From: JANQGG01 sp964642175
GTDB lineage: Bacteria; Bacteroidota; Chlorobiia; Chlorobiales; Chloroherpetonaceae
DNA: 64,000 nt
NCBI GenBank assembly: GCA_964642175.1
Contig: CAZXOK010000007.1
Span: 62,001-126,000 of the forward strand
Direction: 5' to 3'
In this document: positions 44,821 through 54,138 of the stretch, piece by piece
How the letters are laid out: each line of letters opens with the position of its first letter
Numbering within the stretch: the first letter of the stretch is position 1
Translations under genes and position numbers: made by a program
Notes under the pieces: generated by a model
The model's input: the letters and a program-made list of their open reading frames with translations, nothing else
Told to the model about the DNA's origin: nothing
Database searches by the model: none

Positions 44821-46224
44821 ATGCCCGAATCCAACTCATCCAACAAAGAACTCCTCTGGCAAAGCCGTTTTTCCGAACCGTTCGACCGCGACGCGCTTAA
44901 ATATTCCTCCTCGGTTGACGTGGATTGGGAAATGTACAAGGATGATATTCAAGGCTCAATCGCCCACGTGACCATGCTGGGTGAAGAAGGCATTATTTCC
45001 AGTGATGAGTCGCAGGAGATTATCAGGGGGCTCAGGGAAATTGAAAAGGAGTTTGAGAACGGCACCATTGCACTGGATTGGGAGCTGGAAGATATCCATA
45101 CGGTGATTGAAAACCGGTTAAAAGAAAAAATTGGTGACGTAGCCGGCAAAGTCCACAGTGGCCGCAGCCGAAACGACCAGGTGGCCACCGATACCCGATT
45201 GTACCTTCGCCGCACCATCGGGGCCCTCAATGAAGCGCTGATGAACCTCACACAAACGCTCCTGGAGAAAGCCGAAACCTACCAGGATACCATTATTTTT
45301 GGTTACACCCATTTGCAACGCGCTCAGCCAATTGTGCTTTCGCATTACTACCTGGCGTACCTGGAAATGTTTTCCCGCGATGGCGAGCGCCTGGGTGATC
45401 TGTTAAAACGCGTTAACCGCTCCCCGCTTGGTGCGGCGGCTTTTGCAGGCTCCAGCCTGCCGCTGAATGTCAATCGCACCACCGAGCTGCTGGGATTTGA
45501 CGAGCCCTTTCGCAACAGCATGGATGCCATCAGCGACCGTGATATCATTATTGAGTTTATCTCGGACTGCGCTGTTGTGATGATGCACCTTTCGCGCTTT
45601 GCCGAAGATGTGATCTTATGGAGCTCAGAGGAATTTAAGTATTTGCAGCTCAGCGATGCGTTCTCTACCGGCTCCTCTATTATGCCACAAAAGAAAAATG
45701 CCGACATTGCCGAGTTGGTGCGCGGAAAAACCGGGCGTGTGTATGGCGATTTGATGAACATTCTCACCATCATGAAGGGCCTGCCGCTCTCCTACAACCG
45801 CGATATGCAGGAAGATAAACCACCGCTGTTTGATGCGGCTAAATCCACCCTGGATAGCGTAAAGATCTTTGATAAGCTTCTGCAAAACACCTCTATTAAC
45901 CGCGAGAGGTTGAAAACGCTGACTGAAAAAGACCTGAGCCTGGCTACCGAAATTGCCGAGTATTTGGTGGAAAAGAACATCCCGTTTCGTGACGCACACC
46001 GCATTACGGGAAAAATTGTCAGTTTTTCCCTGGAGCAACAAACAGCCCTGCCCGATATCAAACTGGAAGATTATAAACGCTTTTCAGAGGTATTTGAGGC
46101 TGATGTATTTGAAGCGCTCACACCCGAGTCGAGTGTGGGCCGAAAGAAATCGCAGGGCAGCTGCTCGCCTCTATCGGTAAAACAGCAACTGGCCTGGCAT
46201 AAAGCCAACCTGGGCAGGCGTTAA
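44821..46224 (+). CDS. argH: Argininosuccinate lyase
   Basis: 467 residues. It splits argininosuccinate into arginine and fumarate. Visible are 'GKVHSGRSRNDQVATDTRLYLR' near residues 113-134, 'YTHLQRAQPI' (catalytic His) and the fumarase-superfamily signature 'GSSIMPQKKNADIAELVRGK' with the mobile catalytic loop. It is separated from the rest of the arg genes and has no perfect ARG box, so it may be regulated differently. An 8-bp hairpin without T-run follows. Confidence 0.96.
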   Translation: MPESNSSNKELLWQSRFSEPFDRDALKYSSSVDVDWEMYKDDIQGSIAHVTMLGEEGIISSDESQEIIRGLREIEKEFENGTIALDWELEDIHTVIENRLKEKIGDVAGKVHSGRSRNDQVATDTRLYLRRTIGALNEALMNLTQTLLEKAETYQDTIIFGYTHLQRAQPIVLSHYYLAYLEMFSRDGERLGDLLKRVNRSPLGAAAFAGSSLPLNVNRTTELLGFDEPFRNSMDAISDRDIIIEFISDCAVVMMHLSRFAEDVILWSSEEFKYLQLSDAFSTGSSIMPQKKNADIAELVRGKTGRVYGDLMNILTIMKGLPLSYNRDMQEDKPPLFDAAKSTLDSVKIFDKLLQNTSINRERLKTLTEKDLSLATEIAEYLVEKNIPFRDAHRITGKIVSFSLEQQTALPDIKLEDYKRFSEVFEADVFEALTPESSVGRKKSQGSCSPLSVKQQLAWHKANLGRR

Positions 46225-46241
46225 TCTTTTACTCACCTGCA

Positions 46242-46261
46242 TCCTCTCCTGCCGGAGAGGA
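46242..46261. repeat. Short perfect hairpin tcctctcc-tgcc-ggagagga
   Basis: 8-bp arms with a 4-base loop just after argH and no following T-run. Hairpins of the ctctcctgccggagag type are common dispersed repeats in bacteria (from memory). Confidence 0.6.
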
Positions 46262-46307
46262 CTCAATGGCCGGGCTTCTTCAGAAACTGATATTATCAGG
46301 TTTTTAT

Positions 46308-46322
46308 GGCTGATCTGGCCAT
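46308..46322. repeat. Extra copy of the 15-mer ggctgatctggccat
   Basis: Identical to the inner 15 bases of the left end of the repeat block at 5655-6013. It is followed 18 bases later by ggtgcttcggcaaagc, which resembles the internal repeats of that block in inverted form. It may be the remnant of one end of a second copy. Confidence 0.5.
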
Positions 46323-46383
46323 GGCATTCCAGACGATAGGTGCTTCGGCAAAGCCCTGCGCCAACTCACTCACGAAGCTATCC

Positions 46384-47025
46384 CTAAGTCTTTAGTGGTT
46401 CCAGCAGTTGTTGAAGCACTGCTTTGGTCTGTGCACGAAGCTCCTCTTGGTTACCATTGTTGTAGATCACCCAATCGGCTTTTTCTATGAGTTTTTCCTG
46501 TGGCCACTGGCTGGCCATGCGCGCACGAATAGCCTTTTCAGAAAGCCCCGTGCTTTGTTGAACCCTGGCAATTCGCAGGGCTTCATCAGCAGCTACCACA
46601 ATCACTTTATCCACTCCCTTGTACCCGCCGGATTCAAATAAAATGGCCGCTTCCTTGATCAACACACTTGCGCTCTGGCTTATGGCTTCTTGTTTGGCCG
46701 CTTCGTAAGCCTCAAAGACTTTCGGATGGATCAGGGCATTAATGGCCGCCAGCTTGGTTTTATCCCGAAATACAATGCCGGCAATGCGTTTTCTGTCGGG
46801 GATCTGAGGGTCGGGCTCCGGTGGGTAGATATCCGGGCCAAACAGGTCTTTTAAACCCGAAATCACATCCGGATGGGATTCCTGAAGATCTTTAGCCACC
46901 TGGTCGGCATGGAACACCAGGCATCCCTGGTCTTCCAGGATCCGGCACACCGATGTTTTCCCGCAGCCAATTCCCCCCGTAATACCTACAGTAAGCAGAG
47001 GCGTTTGTGCGTTGTCTGATGTCAT
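46384..47025 (-). CDS. coaE: Dephospho-CoA kinase
   Basis: 213 residues. Last step of coenzyme A synthesis: ATP-dependent phosphorylation of the 3'-OH of dephospho-CoA. The P-loop is 'VGITGGIGCGKTSV', and 'VFHADQVAKDL' holds the catalytic Asp. 'ALIHPKVF' and 'AAILFESGGYKGVDKVIVV' are family motifs. The gene starts 5 bases after the stop of the small lipoprotein gene, so the two are likely co-transcribed on the minus strand. Confidence 0.95.
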   Translation of the reverse strand: MTSDNAQTPLLTVGITGGIGCGKTSVCRILEDQGCLVFHADQVAKDLQESHPDVISGLKDLFGPDIYPPEPDPQIPDRKRIAGIVFRDKTKLAAINALIHPKVFEAYEAAKQEAISQSASVLIKEAAILFESGGYKGVDKVIVVAADEALRIARVQQSTGLSEKAIRARMASQWPQEKLIEKADWVIYNNGNQEELRAQTKAVLQQLLEPLKT

Positions 47026-47030
47026 ACTTT

Positions 47031-47390
47031 TTATAATTCCTTACGTTTTTCTTCCAGTAGTTCCAGAGATGTTCTTAAGATCAACTGCCACTTTTTTTCA
47101 TCTTGCTGGTAACGCTTAAGTTCATCAATAAACTGGTCTTTAGAGGTATTGTAGAGGGCAAATACTTTTCTAAGGCTGTCAGTTTTGTTGAAGTTTCCAT
47201 TTTTGAGTGAATCGGGCAAGGTTTCAAATTCGGCCTCCAAAACCATCACATCGGCATAACACCGGGCAAAGGCATACTCGGCGTCGGTATGCGTTTTTGG
47301 GGAAGTGGTGCAGGCAGCCAAACCGGTTAGTACCAGGATCAAAGCAGAAAAAACTACCCGGATAGGATCTATAAATTGATTAACTTTCAT
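47031..47390 (-). CDS. Small lipoprotein of unknown function
   Basis: 119 residues. The signal sequence ends in a good lipobox LTGLAAC (about 22-27). The mature part is about 90 residues, helical and charged ('YAFARCYADVMVLEAEFETLP', then 'LYNTSKDQFIDELKRYQQDEKKWQLIL'). The shape resembles the DUF4296-type lipoproteins of Bacteroidota, but that is a guess. It is the first gene of a pair with coaE. Confidence 0.65.
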   Translation of the reverse strand: MKVNQFIDPIRVVFSALILVLTGLAACTTSPKTHTDAEYAFARCYADVMVLEAEFETLPDSLKNGNFNKTDSLRKVFALYNTSKDQFIDELKRYQQDEKKWQLILRTSLELLEEKRKEL

Positions 47391-47604
47391 TGCGAGTTAT
47401 ACAGGTTACACCTAACGTTTCAGGCCTGAAGGTATAAAATGGTATTGAAATATATTTATTTCAGGACATTTTCAACCTTTTTTCAGATAAAAACAACAAT
47501 GTAGACTCACCTGAAACGAAGATACCCTTTGATTCGTTTTTATCTTACATGCATCACAATGCATGGCTCGTTTAAAAAATCTTAACAACACAATCTCTTA
47601 CATT

Positions 47605-48207
47605 ATGGCATATCAACAACCTGATTTACCTTACGCAAAAAACGCACTTGAACCTCACATTTCCTCTCAAACATTGGAGTTTCATTATGGCAAGCACCAT
47701 GCGGCTTATATCACCAAGTACAATGGTTTTGTCAAAGACACCGAATACGATTCCATGTCCCTTGAAGATGTGATCAAAGCCACCGCCGGCGACGCCTCGA
47801 AAGCTGCTGTTTTCAATAATGGCGCCCAGGCCTGGAACCACACCTTTTACTGGAATTGTATGTCGCCAAATGGTGGCGGTGCCCCAAGTGGAAAAATAGC
47901 CGAACTCATCGAGCGCGATTGCGGTGGCATGGATGGGTTTAAACAAGCCTTTAAAGATGCTGCAGCTACTCAATTCGGAAGCGGTTGGGCCTGGCTGGTT
48001 TTGGATAACGGAAAACTGGCCGTTACCAAAACACTAAATGCAGCCAATCCAATGTCTGAAGGCAAAGCCCCATTGCTGACAATTGATGTCTGGGAACATG
48101 CCTACTACCTGGATTACCAGAATCGCCGCCCGGATTACATTGATACCTTTATGGATAAGTTGATCAACTGGGAGTTTGTAGAGTCTCAGCTACAGGCGGC
48201 CATGTAA
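47605..48207 (+). CDS. Superoxide dismutase, Fe/Mn family
   Basis: 200 residues from the ATG at 47605 (MAYQQPDLPY). An in-frame ATG at 47563 would add 14 residues that the family lacks. It dismutates superoxide in the cytoplasm. Metal ligands fit: His in 'FHYGKHHAAYI', His in 'AWNHTFYWNCM', and 'DVWEHAYYLDYQN' with Asp and His. 'QFGSGWAWLVL' and 'NHTFYWNCM' are closer to iron than manganese forms, though metal choice is not certain from sequence. A terminator follows 20 bases after the stop. Confidence 0.95.
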   Translation: MAYQQPDLPYAKNALEPHISSQTLEFHYGKHHAAYITKYNGFVKDTEYDSMSLEDVIKATAGDASKAAVFNNGAQAWNHTFYWNCMSPNGGGAPSGKIAELIERDCGGMDGFKQAFKDAAATQFGSGWAWLVLDNGKLAVTKTLNAANPMSEGKAPLLTIDVWEHAYYLDYQNRRPDYIDTFMDKLINWEFVESQLQAAM

Positions 48208-48226
48208 AGCGATAGAAGCGATAAAA

Positions 48227-48256
48227 AAAGCGACTTATAAAAAGTCGCTTTTTTTT
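48227..48256. terminator. Bidirectional terminator between sod and the convergent lipoprotein gene
   Basis: Stem aaagcgactt / aagtcgcttt (48227-48236, 48242-48251), 5-base loop, with a T-run on the plus strand and an A-run before it that gives T on the minus strand. It serves both converging genes. Confidence 0.92.
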
Positions 48257-49127
48257 ATGGTTGAATCATTTGCATGGGCGGGCCTTTAAGCTCCACAACC
48301 CGGGCACCACTGGGCATTTGAAACTCAATGCTGAAATCATCCGGATTCAGCGATCGCTGGGCGTAAACAATGATAAATTCTCTCGAATCATTTTTTTCAA
48401 GCGTGGTGGTTTGATCGGGCAAAGAAATAAACTCTATTACTTCGGGCAGCAGGGTCTTGTAAGAGCCTACCGAGACCGGTTCAAACTCCCTGTAATTGGC
48501 CATAGCGCGTTTCTGGCCGGTGCTGTCGAAGAGTTGAACAGATTCCACGGTTTGCATGGCCGAATCAATCATAATAGCGCTTTGCTGCTCCCCTTTTAAA
48601 TAGTAACCGATTTTTCCGTCCCTGGCCGTTATGCTCCGGATGTCATCCGGTTGAATCGAAAAACTGGGCAAACCTAAAAACGCATCGGTAAGCTGAGAGA
48701 AATTAAAGGGCATTCCCATTAAAGCCCGCTCAAAATTTTGCGCATTATTTTCGCCAATCAGTACCTCCCCGCCAAAAACATTGTATATAAAAATGCTGTC
48801 TTTGCGGATCAGGGCATCAAGGACCGTTATGCCAAAAAACACCGATCCACGGATATGGATGGCTTCACCCCGTTTAATTTTAATCTTGCAATACATGCTC
48901 TGACTGATTTCGGGGGTTTTGATCCAGACATCGGCTGCGCCTTCAATGGAATGAATTTCCCTGGCCGGTTGCGTGGCTTTGTTCAGGAGGTCAAGAAACC
49001 TGGGTTGAATTGCAACCCGGTTATCCGGCAGATCAATATCAGCAGCTTCTCTGGTGCTTGAGCAAGCTTGCAGCAAGCTCATTAAAGCAACAACTAGAAT
49101 ACTTATGGTAATGGATTTGTTTTTCAT
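48255..49127 (-). CDS. Outer-membrane-type lipoprotein, DUF4292-like
   Basis: 290 residues. The lipobox LLQACSS (about 18-24) ends a clear signal peptide. The mature protein has alternating beta-strand patterns such as 'IEGAADVWIKTPEISQSMYCKIKIKRGEAIHIRGSVFFGI', resembling the LolB/LolA-like fold of DUF4292 proteins in Bacteroidota. It may handle lipoproteins or lipids at the outer membrane, but function is unproven. The family assignment is from memory. Confidence 0.7.
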   Translation of the reverse strand: MKNKSITISILVVALMSLLQACSSTREAADIDLPDNRVAIQPRFLDLLNKATQPAREIHSIEGAADVWIKTPEISQSMYCKIKIKRGEAIHIRGSVFFGITVLDALIRKDSIFIYNVFGGEVLIGENNAQNFERALMGMPFNFSQLTDAFLGLPSFSIQPDDIRSITARDGKIGYYLKGEQQSAIMIDSAMQTVESVQLFDSTGQKRAMANYREFEPVSVGSYKTLLPEVIEFISLPDQTTTLEKNDSREFIIVYAQRSLNPDDFSIEFQMPSGARVVELKGPPMQMIQP

Positions 49128-49137
49128 ACTCTAAAAT

Positions 49138-49166
49138 AAAAAAGCGGAACATATTTAATCCGCTTT
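49138..49166 (-). terminator. Terminator after the SRPBCC-like gene
   Basis: Stem aaagcgga / tccgcttt (49141-49148, 49159-49166), 10-base loop, extended by A/T pairs. On the minus strand the exit side gives a T-rich stretch. It separates the gene at 49209-49757 from the downstream lipoprotein gene. Confidence 0.75.
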
Positions 49167-49208
49167 TTTAACGCTTATCGTAGAGTTAAGGTTTAAACTA
49201 TCATAAAC

Positions 49209-49757
49209 TTATGCCATTTCTACCGTTGGCTGGTAGTTACCCATGTCTGAGTAGATGGCACTAACACCTTGCTGTAGGAAGCTTTCGGTGATGTAATTCA
49301 TTTTTGTTTTCATCTGCGACTGAATAAGCGACTCACCCAGAATTGCGATCAACGGGTAAAACTGGTCGGCTACCTTTTTAACCACAATCTTCAAATACAT
49401 TTCCACTTCGGTGGTATTGTTGTCTAATTCGCGTAATTCAAGATTACAAACCATTTGGTTTTCGTCATTATCATCCTTGGACATATATCTAATTAATGTC
49501 CCTTTACTATCCAGGTCTTGCTTTAAGAATTCTGTTGGAATCATAAGATCAACCGGTTCAAGTAACGGGATATCAATTTTCAGGTTCCAAAGGAAATGTT
49601 TAACGCCATTTTCATCGGTTTTAACAAATTTTAATTCTTCTACACCCGGCATGTAGGATTCAAAATTTCTTGGATTGGATAAAAATGAATTCAACTGAGA
49701 TTTGCTTAGAGGGATCTCGTAAATGGTGTTGACCGTAGAGATTAAATTTAAGTCCAT
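49209..49757 (-). CDS. SRPBCC/START-like protein
   Basis: 182 residues, no signal peptide. The pattern 'LSKSQLNSFLSNPRNFESYMPGVEELKFV', followed by alternating strands and a long C-terminal helix ('IAILGESLIQSQMKTKMNYITESFLQQGV'), matches the helix-grip fold of polyketide cyclase/CoxG-like or DUF1997-like proteins, which hold hydrophobic ligands. Ligand and role are unknown. Single gene with its own terminator. Confidence 0.65.
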   Translation of the reverse strand: MDLNLISTVNTIYEIPLSKSQLNSFLSNPRNFESYMPGVEELKFVKTDENGVKHFLWNLKIDIPLLEPVDLMIPTEFLKQDLDSKGTLIRYMSKDDNDENQMVCNLELRELDNNTTEVEMYLKIVVKKVADQFYPLIAILGESLIQSQMKTKMNYITESFLQQGVSAIYSDMGNYQPTVEMA

Positions 49758-49906
49758 AAGGCATGGTTATTGATAATTATAATAGTTACTGATTACTATA
49801 ACGAGGTTGCTTTAGGATTTGTTCCAAAAAAACCGCAACTAAATTTCTTTTTTTTAATGCATTTTCTTTACTGGGTCGTATACTAAAGGTTTAACTCTTT
49901 TTACAC

Positions 49907-51085
49907 ATGGAAACCATTCAACTTAAAAAAAAGCAGGAGCGTCGTTTGCTCAAAGGCCACCAATGGGTGTTCAGCAATGAACTGGTGGATGTGCCCGGGC
50001 ATATTGAGCCAGGCGATGTGGTGCGGCTTGTGGCTTTTGGCGGGCAACACTTGGGCATAGGCTTTTACAATCCCCACTCTCTGATCTCCTTCAGGTTTCT
50101 AACCCATACAGATGTAGCAATAGGCCCTGAGTTCTTCCTGGAGCGCATTCAAACAGCCTGCTCACTGCGTTATGTGCTTTACCCGCCACATAAAACCAAC
50201 ACATTCCGGGTGGTGCATTCCGAATCTGATTTCCTTCCGGGACTTATTATTGATAAGTTTAACGATATCTTGTCGGTTCAAACCTTTTCAGCAGGCATGG
50301 AACGCCACCTGGATACGATCGTTGAAACCCTGAAACAGCTTTTTTCACCCCGAATGATTGTTTTGAGAAACGAATCCCAGCTTCGCAAGCAGGAAGGATT
50401 GGCGTGTTACCAACGCATCGCTTTTGGCACCAAAGAGACCGCGCTAACCCAGGTGCATAGTTATGGACTCACGTTTGAAATTGATGCGCTGCATGGTCAA
50501 AAAACCGGCTTTTTTCTGGATCAACGGGAAAACAGAATGCGGGTTTCCAGATATGCAAAAGATGCAAAAATGCTGGATATCTTTTCAAATGATGGTGGTT
50601 TTGCCCTGCATGCTGCCAGAGGTGGTGCAACTGAAATTGATGTTATAGACAGCTCGGAGAGTGCTTTGTTAAGGTGCGATAATAACTTTAAATTAAATAA
50701 TTTAATATCATCTGTTTCAATCCAGAGTGATGCATTTGAAGCGTTAAATAAACTTCAGGGAAAGCAGGATAAATACGATCTGATTGTCCTTGATCCACCC
50801 AGTTTAACCAAATCGAAAAAGACACTTCCAAATGCTATTCAAGCCTATAAAAAGCTTAATAAGCTAAGTCTAGCCCTGCTGCGTAACGGCGGGTTTTTTG
50901 CCACTTCTTCCTGCTCGCATCATGTAACAGAAGAGGCTTTTTATGGATTTATTTTCCGTGCCGCATATGAACAGAAATGCCGGTTGAGATTACTGGAGAA
51001 AGGGTTTCAGGCGCCCGATCACCCGGTACTGATCTCAATGCCCGAAACACAATATTTGAAATTTGCTATCTTCCAATTGTGTTAG
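49907..51085 (+). CDS. rlmI: 23S rRNA (cytosine1962-C5)-methyltransferase, RlmI family
   Basis: 392 residues. An N-terminal PUA domain ('LLKGHQWVFSNELVDVPGHIEPGDVVRLV', about 15-75) and a Rossmann methyltransferase core (motif I 'MLDIFSNDGGFALHAARGG', about 222-240). 'LIVLDPPSLTKSK' is the target-base motif and 'SSCSHHV' holds the catalytic Cys of m5C enzymes. It modifies 23S rRNA with SAM. The specific position is assumed from family membership. Confidence 0.9.
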   Translation: METIQLKKKQERRLLKGHQWVFSNELVDVPGHIEPGDVVRLVAFGGQHLGIGFYNPHSLISFRFLTHTDVAIGPEFFLERIQTACSLRYVLYPPHKTNTFRVVHSESDFLPGLIIDKFNDILSVQTFSAGMERHLDTIVETLKQLFSPRMIVLRNESQLRKQEGLACYQRIAFGTKETALTQVHSYGLTFEIDALHGQKTGFFLDQRENRMRVSRYAKDAKMLDIFSNDGGFALHAARGGATEIDVIDSSESALLRCDNNFKLNNLISSVSIQSDAFEALNKLQGKQDKYDLIVLDPPSLTKSKKTLPNAIQAYKKLNKLSLALLRNGGFFATSSCSHHVTEEAFYGFIFRAAYEQKCRLRLLEKGFQAPDHPVLISMPETQYLKFAIFQLC

Positions 51086-51129
51086 TACCATTATTGTAAC
51101 ACATCTGAGGTAATAAAACCCTTAAGCCA

Positions 51130-53544
51130 ATGAAGATTTCTGACACAACCATTTCTTACGAAAAAATTGCTGACTCTTTAATAAAGAAAGCATCCCCTAC
51201 TTTTAAAGGCGTTCTGGATCTCTCGATCCTGATTGACAAATGGAAATCTTACCTGGAATCCTCTTCCGTCTTAAGAGACTCGTTTAAAAAAGAAGTCATG
51301 CAAAGCCTGACCCTTACCGATGAGCTTCGTGGCCCCATTGAGGATTTAAGCCTGGTTGAAAAGCATCACGACCTGATAGAGTTACTCTTTATGATGATCT
51401 TTCCGGTTGGCTCCAGAGAAAGCGATATTTCGGCTGCTATTGTGCCCTTTTCATTTGATATCGTCTATCAAACCCCTCAGTTTAAAGAACTTATTACAAG
51501 CAGCGGGTGGCTCAACGATCCCGATACAAAAATCAAAGTCAACCTCAAAGCCCTGGAGTATGTGAAAGTGCTTCAGGCTTACACTTTCATTGCCAGGGAA
51601 ATTTTTGACCTGGATATCCAGTTCGACTACCCTCTGGTTATGAAATTACCCGACAGGCATACCGGAATGATCTCTTACTATAAAATTGAGTTCGACACCA
51701 ATTTTATGCGCATTATAACCAAGGGTGATCTTCCTGAACTAACCGAATCCCGGCGAAAAGACCTGATGGCCAACCTGGCTGATCCGAATACCTGGATGGA
51801 TATCCTGCCACCGGATAAGTTTGAGTTTCACGGCTTTGGAATTATAAAGCTCATCGATGTTACCGACCAGGAAATTGTGAGTGAACTAAAGCGCCATTTT
51901 ATCGAAAACGAATCCATTTTATCCGACACCCATTTCAGGAATATTCAACAGCGCCTGCGCGAGTTGCTTGGTTCTGAGGATCTGTACCTGGGCCTGGTCG
52001 CATTCCAAAACGAGGATGCCCTGATGCTCAACAGCGGTTATAACCCATCGGAAGGATTTGAAAAAGAGCCCTGTTTCCGCATGAAACGCAACGAATTTGA
52101 AAATACCATTTACGATTGCAACATCTGCCAAACCGAATTGCGGGTCATTGAAGACATTCTGGACATCGAAAACCCCACGTTCATTGTACAAATGTTTATC
52201 AATTATAAACTTCGCAGTGTAATTGTTGCCCCTCTCTATTACCAGGATAAACTTATCGGGGGCCTGGAACTGGCTTCACCCACACCGGGATTTCTTAATG
52301 AACTCAATGCGATGAAAATCAATGCGGTTCTGCCGCTTTTTGCCATTGCTGTTCAACAAACTATGGAAGAGCTAAATCAAAAAGTCCAGGGCATCATTAA
52401 AGAGAAATTCACGTTTATTCACCCAACCGTGGAATGGCGGTTTCAGCAGGTTGCCATTGAATTACTCGAAAAGCGCAACACCGATCCAACAGCCGATATC
52501 AGTGATATTGTTTTTGAAAATGTGATCCCGCTCTACAGTGCATCTGATATTCGAAATTCCACCATACAGCGCAAACAGTCGATTATCAACGACCTGATGG
52601 TTCAGTTAAAATTAGCCGAAACCTGCCTTAAAGAGGCCAGTGCTATTAATCCCATGCCACTGTTTAACGAGGTGATTTTTAAGCTGAACAAAAAAATGGA
52701 TCTGCTTTCTGATGGGTTGAATTCCGAAGATGAACAAGTGATCCTGGATTTTCTTCAGAATGAAATTGAACCCGTCTTTGAAGAAATCAGCGGGGTTGAT
52801 CCATCACTTTCAGAACATACCTCGGCTTACAGCCAGGCACTTGATCCGCATTTTGGCATTGTGTATCAGCATCGAAAATCATACGACAACAGCGTAAACC
52901 TTATTGCAGATACCATCAGTAGCTACCTGGAGGCCCAGGAGCAGATGGCCCAGAACATGTGCCCGCATTACTTCGAGAAACACAAAACCGATGGTGTGGA
53001 TTTTAATTTATATGTCGGCCAATCCTTAATCTCCAATGGACAGTACTCACCATTTTGTCTGAAAAACCTGCGGTTATGGCAGTTTATGGTGATGTGCGGC
53101 ATTGTTCAAAAACTTGAAGCCATCAAACCCAAAATGCCACAGGTTCTTGAAACCGCGCATCTGATCCTGATCCAGAACATCCCGCTATCTATTCGCTTCA
53201 GACCCGATGAGCGCCAGTTTGATGTAGATGGCAGCTACAATGTTCGATACGAGATCATGAAAAAACGCATTGATAAGTCCAGGGTAAAAGGAACCGGTGA
53301 GCGCTTAACCCAACCGGGTAAAATTGCTCTTATCTACTCCAACCCGAAGGATATCCTGCCTTACAAAGATTACATTGAGTACCTCCAGGCCAGCGGTTTA
53401 CTGAGCGAAACGACAGAAGAACTGGAACTGGAAGATCTGCAGGGCATCCAGGGTTTGAAAGCCTTAAGGGTGGAAGTTCTGATTAATCCAAAACAGCCTG
53501 AACTGCATAATAAAGTCCTGGAAACATTTCCGGCCTTAAATTAA
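51130..53544 (+). CDS. GAF-domain protein of unknown function
   Basis: 804 residues, cytoplasmic, no membrane segment. Two regions of unknown type (about 1-280 and 430-800) flank a GAF-like core at about 290-420 ('FIVQMFINYKLRSVIVAPLYYQDKLIGGLELASPTPGFL'). A Cys pair (C-N-I-C) and other Cys residues just before it could bind a cofactor. No kinase, cyclase or DNA-binding domain is visible. Proteins of this size and layout occur in Bacteroidota but I cannot name a function. It lies directly upstream of the Kai cluster on the same strand, so a link to that signalling unit is possible. Confidence 0.7.
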   Translation: MKISDTTISYEKIADSLIKKASPTFKGVLDLSILIDKWKSYLESSSVLRDSFKKEVMQSLTLTDELRGPIEDLSLVEKHHDLIELLFMMIFPVGSRESDISAAIVPFSFDIVYQTPQFKELITSSGWLNDPDTKIKVNLKALEYVKVLQAYTFIAREIFDLDIQFDYPLVMKLPDRHTGMISYYKIEFDTNFMRIITKGDLPELTESRRKDLMANLADPNTWMDILPPDKFEFHGFGIIKLIDVTDQEIVSELKRHFIENESILSDTHFRNIQQRLRELLGSEDLYLGLVAFQNEDALMLNSGYNPSEGFEKEPCFRMKRNEFENTIYDCNICQTELRVIEDILDIENPTFIVQMFINYKLRSVIVAPLYYQDKLIGGLELASPTPGFLNELNAMKINAVLPLFAIAVQQTMEELNQKVQGIIKEKFTFIHPTVEWRFQQVAIELLEKRNTDPTADISDIVFENVIPLYSASDIRNSTIQRKQSIINDLMVQLKLAETCLKEASAINPMPLFNEVIFKLNKKMDLLSDGLNSEDEQVILDFLQNEIEPVFEEISGVDPSLSEHTSAYSQALDPHFGIVYQHRKSYDNSVNLIADTISSYLEAQEQMAQNMCPHYFEKHKTDGVDFNLYVGQSLISNGQYSPFCLKNLRLWQFMVMCGIVQKLEAIKPKMPQVLETAHLILIQNIPLSIRFRPDERQFDVDGSYNVRYEIMKKRIDKSRVKGTGERLTQPGKIALIYSNPKDILPYKDYIEYLQASGLLSETTEELELEDLQGIQGLKALRVEVLINPKQPELHNKVLETFPALN

Positions 53545-53668
53545 GTGTTCATCTCCAAAAAAAGGGCATTAAACGAAATGCACACAATATTTTGAGGTTG
53601 GCCTGAATGAATTAGTAATCTCTTAGGCAGGATTAATAAAATTCTTAGGTGCTTACGATAGATTTTGG

Positions 53669-53983
53669 ATGTTAAACTTATTAAACACAAATCTATCTAT
53701 CATGAGCTCGGTTGAATCTTTAATTTTTTGCTTCTCTCCTCAAATGCATCTCGAAGCATTGCCTCAACTCTCTTATGAATTGATTAACTGGCAAAGTGTT
53801 CGTGATTATGTAAAAGTGATTGACTCCGATTTACAACTTGCACTCTCGGTTTTATTATTGATCGGGGTATTTGTGTTTATCAGTTCCAGTGTCATGATCA
53901 CTGGTTACCTGATTAAAAGTGCCGCCGGTATAGATCTGGTTGCCGGTTGGAGCACTGGCTTATGGCAGTATTTAACCCTGTAA
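53669..53983 (+). CDS. Small membrane protein, unknown
   Basis: 104 residues from the ATG at 53669, or 93 from the ATG at 53702. It has one strong membrane segment ('LALSVLLLIGVFVFISSSVMITGYLI', about 57-82) and a weakly hydrophobic N-terminus. There is no clear ribosome site and no known family. It is retained because the frame is clean and sits in an otherwise unexplained gap before the Kai genes. It could also be a chance ORF. Confidence 0.4.
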   Translation: MLNLLNTNLSIMSSVESLIFCFSPQMHLEALPQLSYELINWQSVRDYVKVIDSDLQLALSVLLLIGVFVFISSSVMITGYLIKSAAGIDLVAGWSTGLWQYLTL

Positions 53984-54138
53984 GATGATATAAAAGCTCG
54001 GTAAAGGATTATTTTCAGGCTGAACCGGTCGTTTCACCATTGTATTAATATGCACCCGGCATTAGTTATGTTGAGTTTTAATTAGTACGTTACAAAGATT
54101 GGTTGTGCATGTACAATAAGACTTTAAACTGGCAATAG

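Noticed and set aside
53984..54138. Promoter of the Kai genes
   Set aside because: Several TATG/TTG-like words occur, but none has both elements with 19-21 base spacing, so I did not call one.
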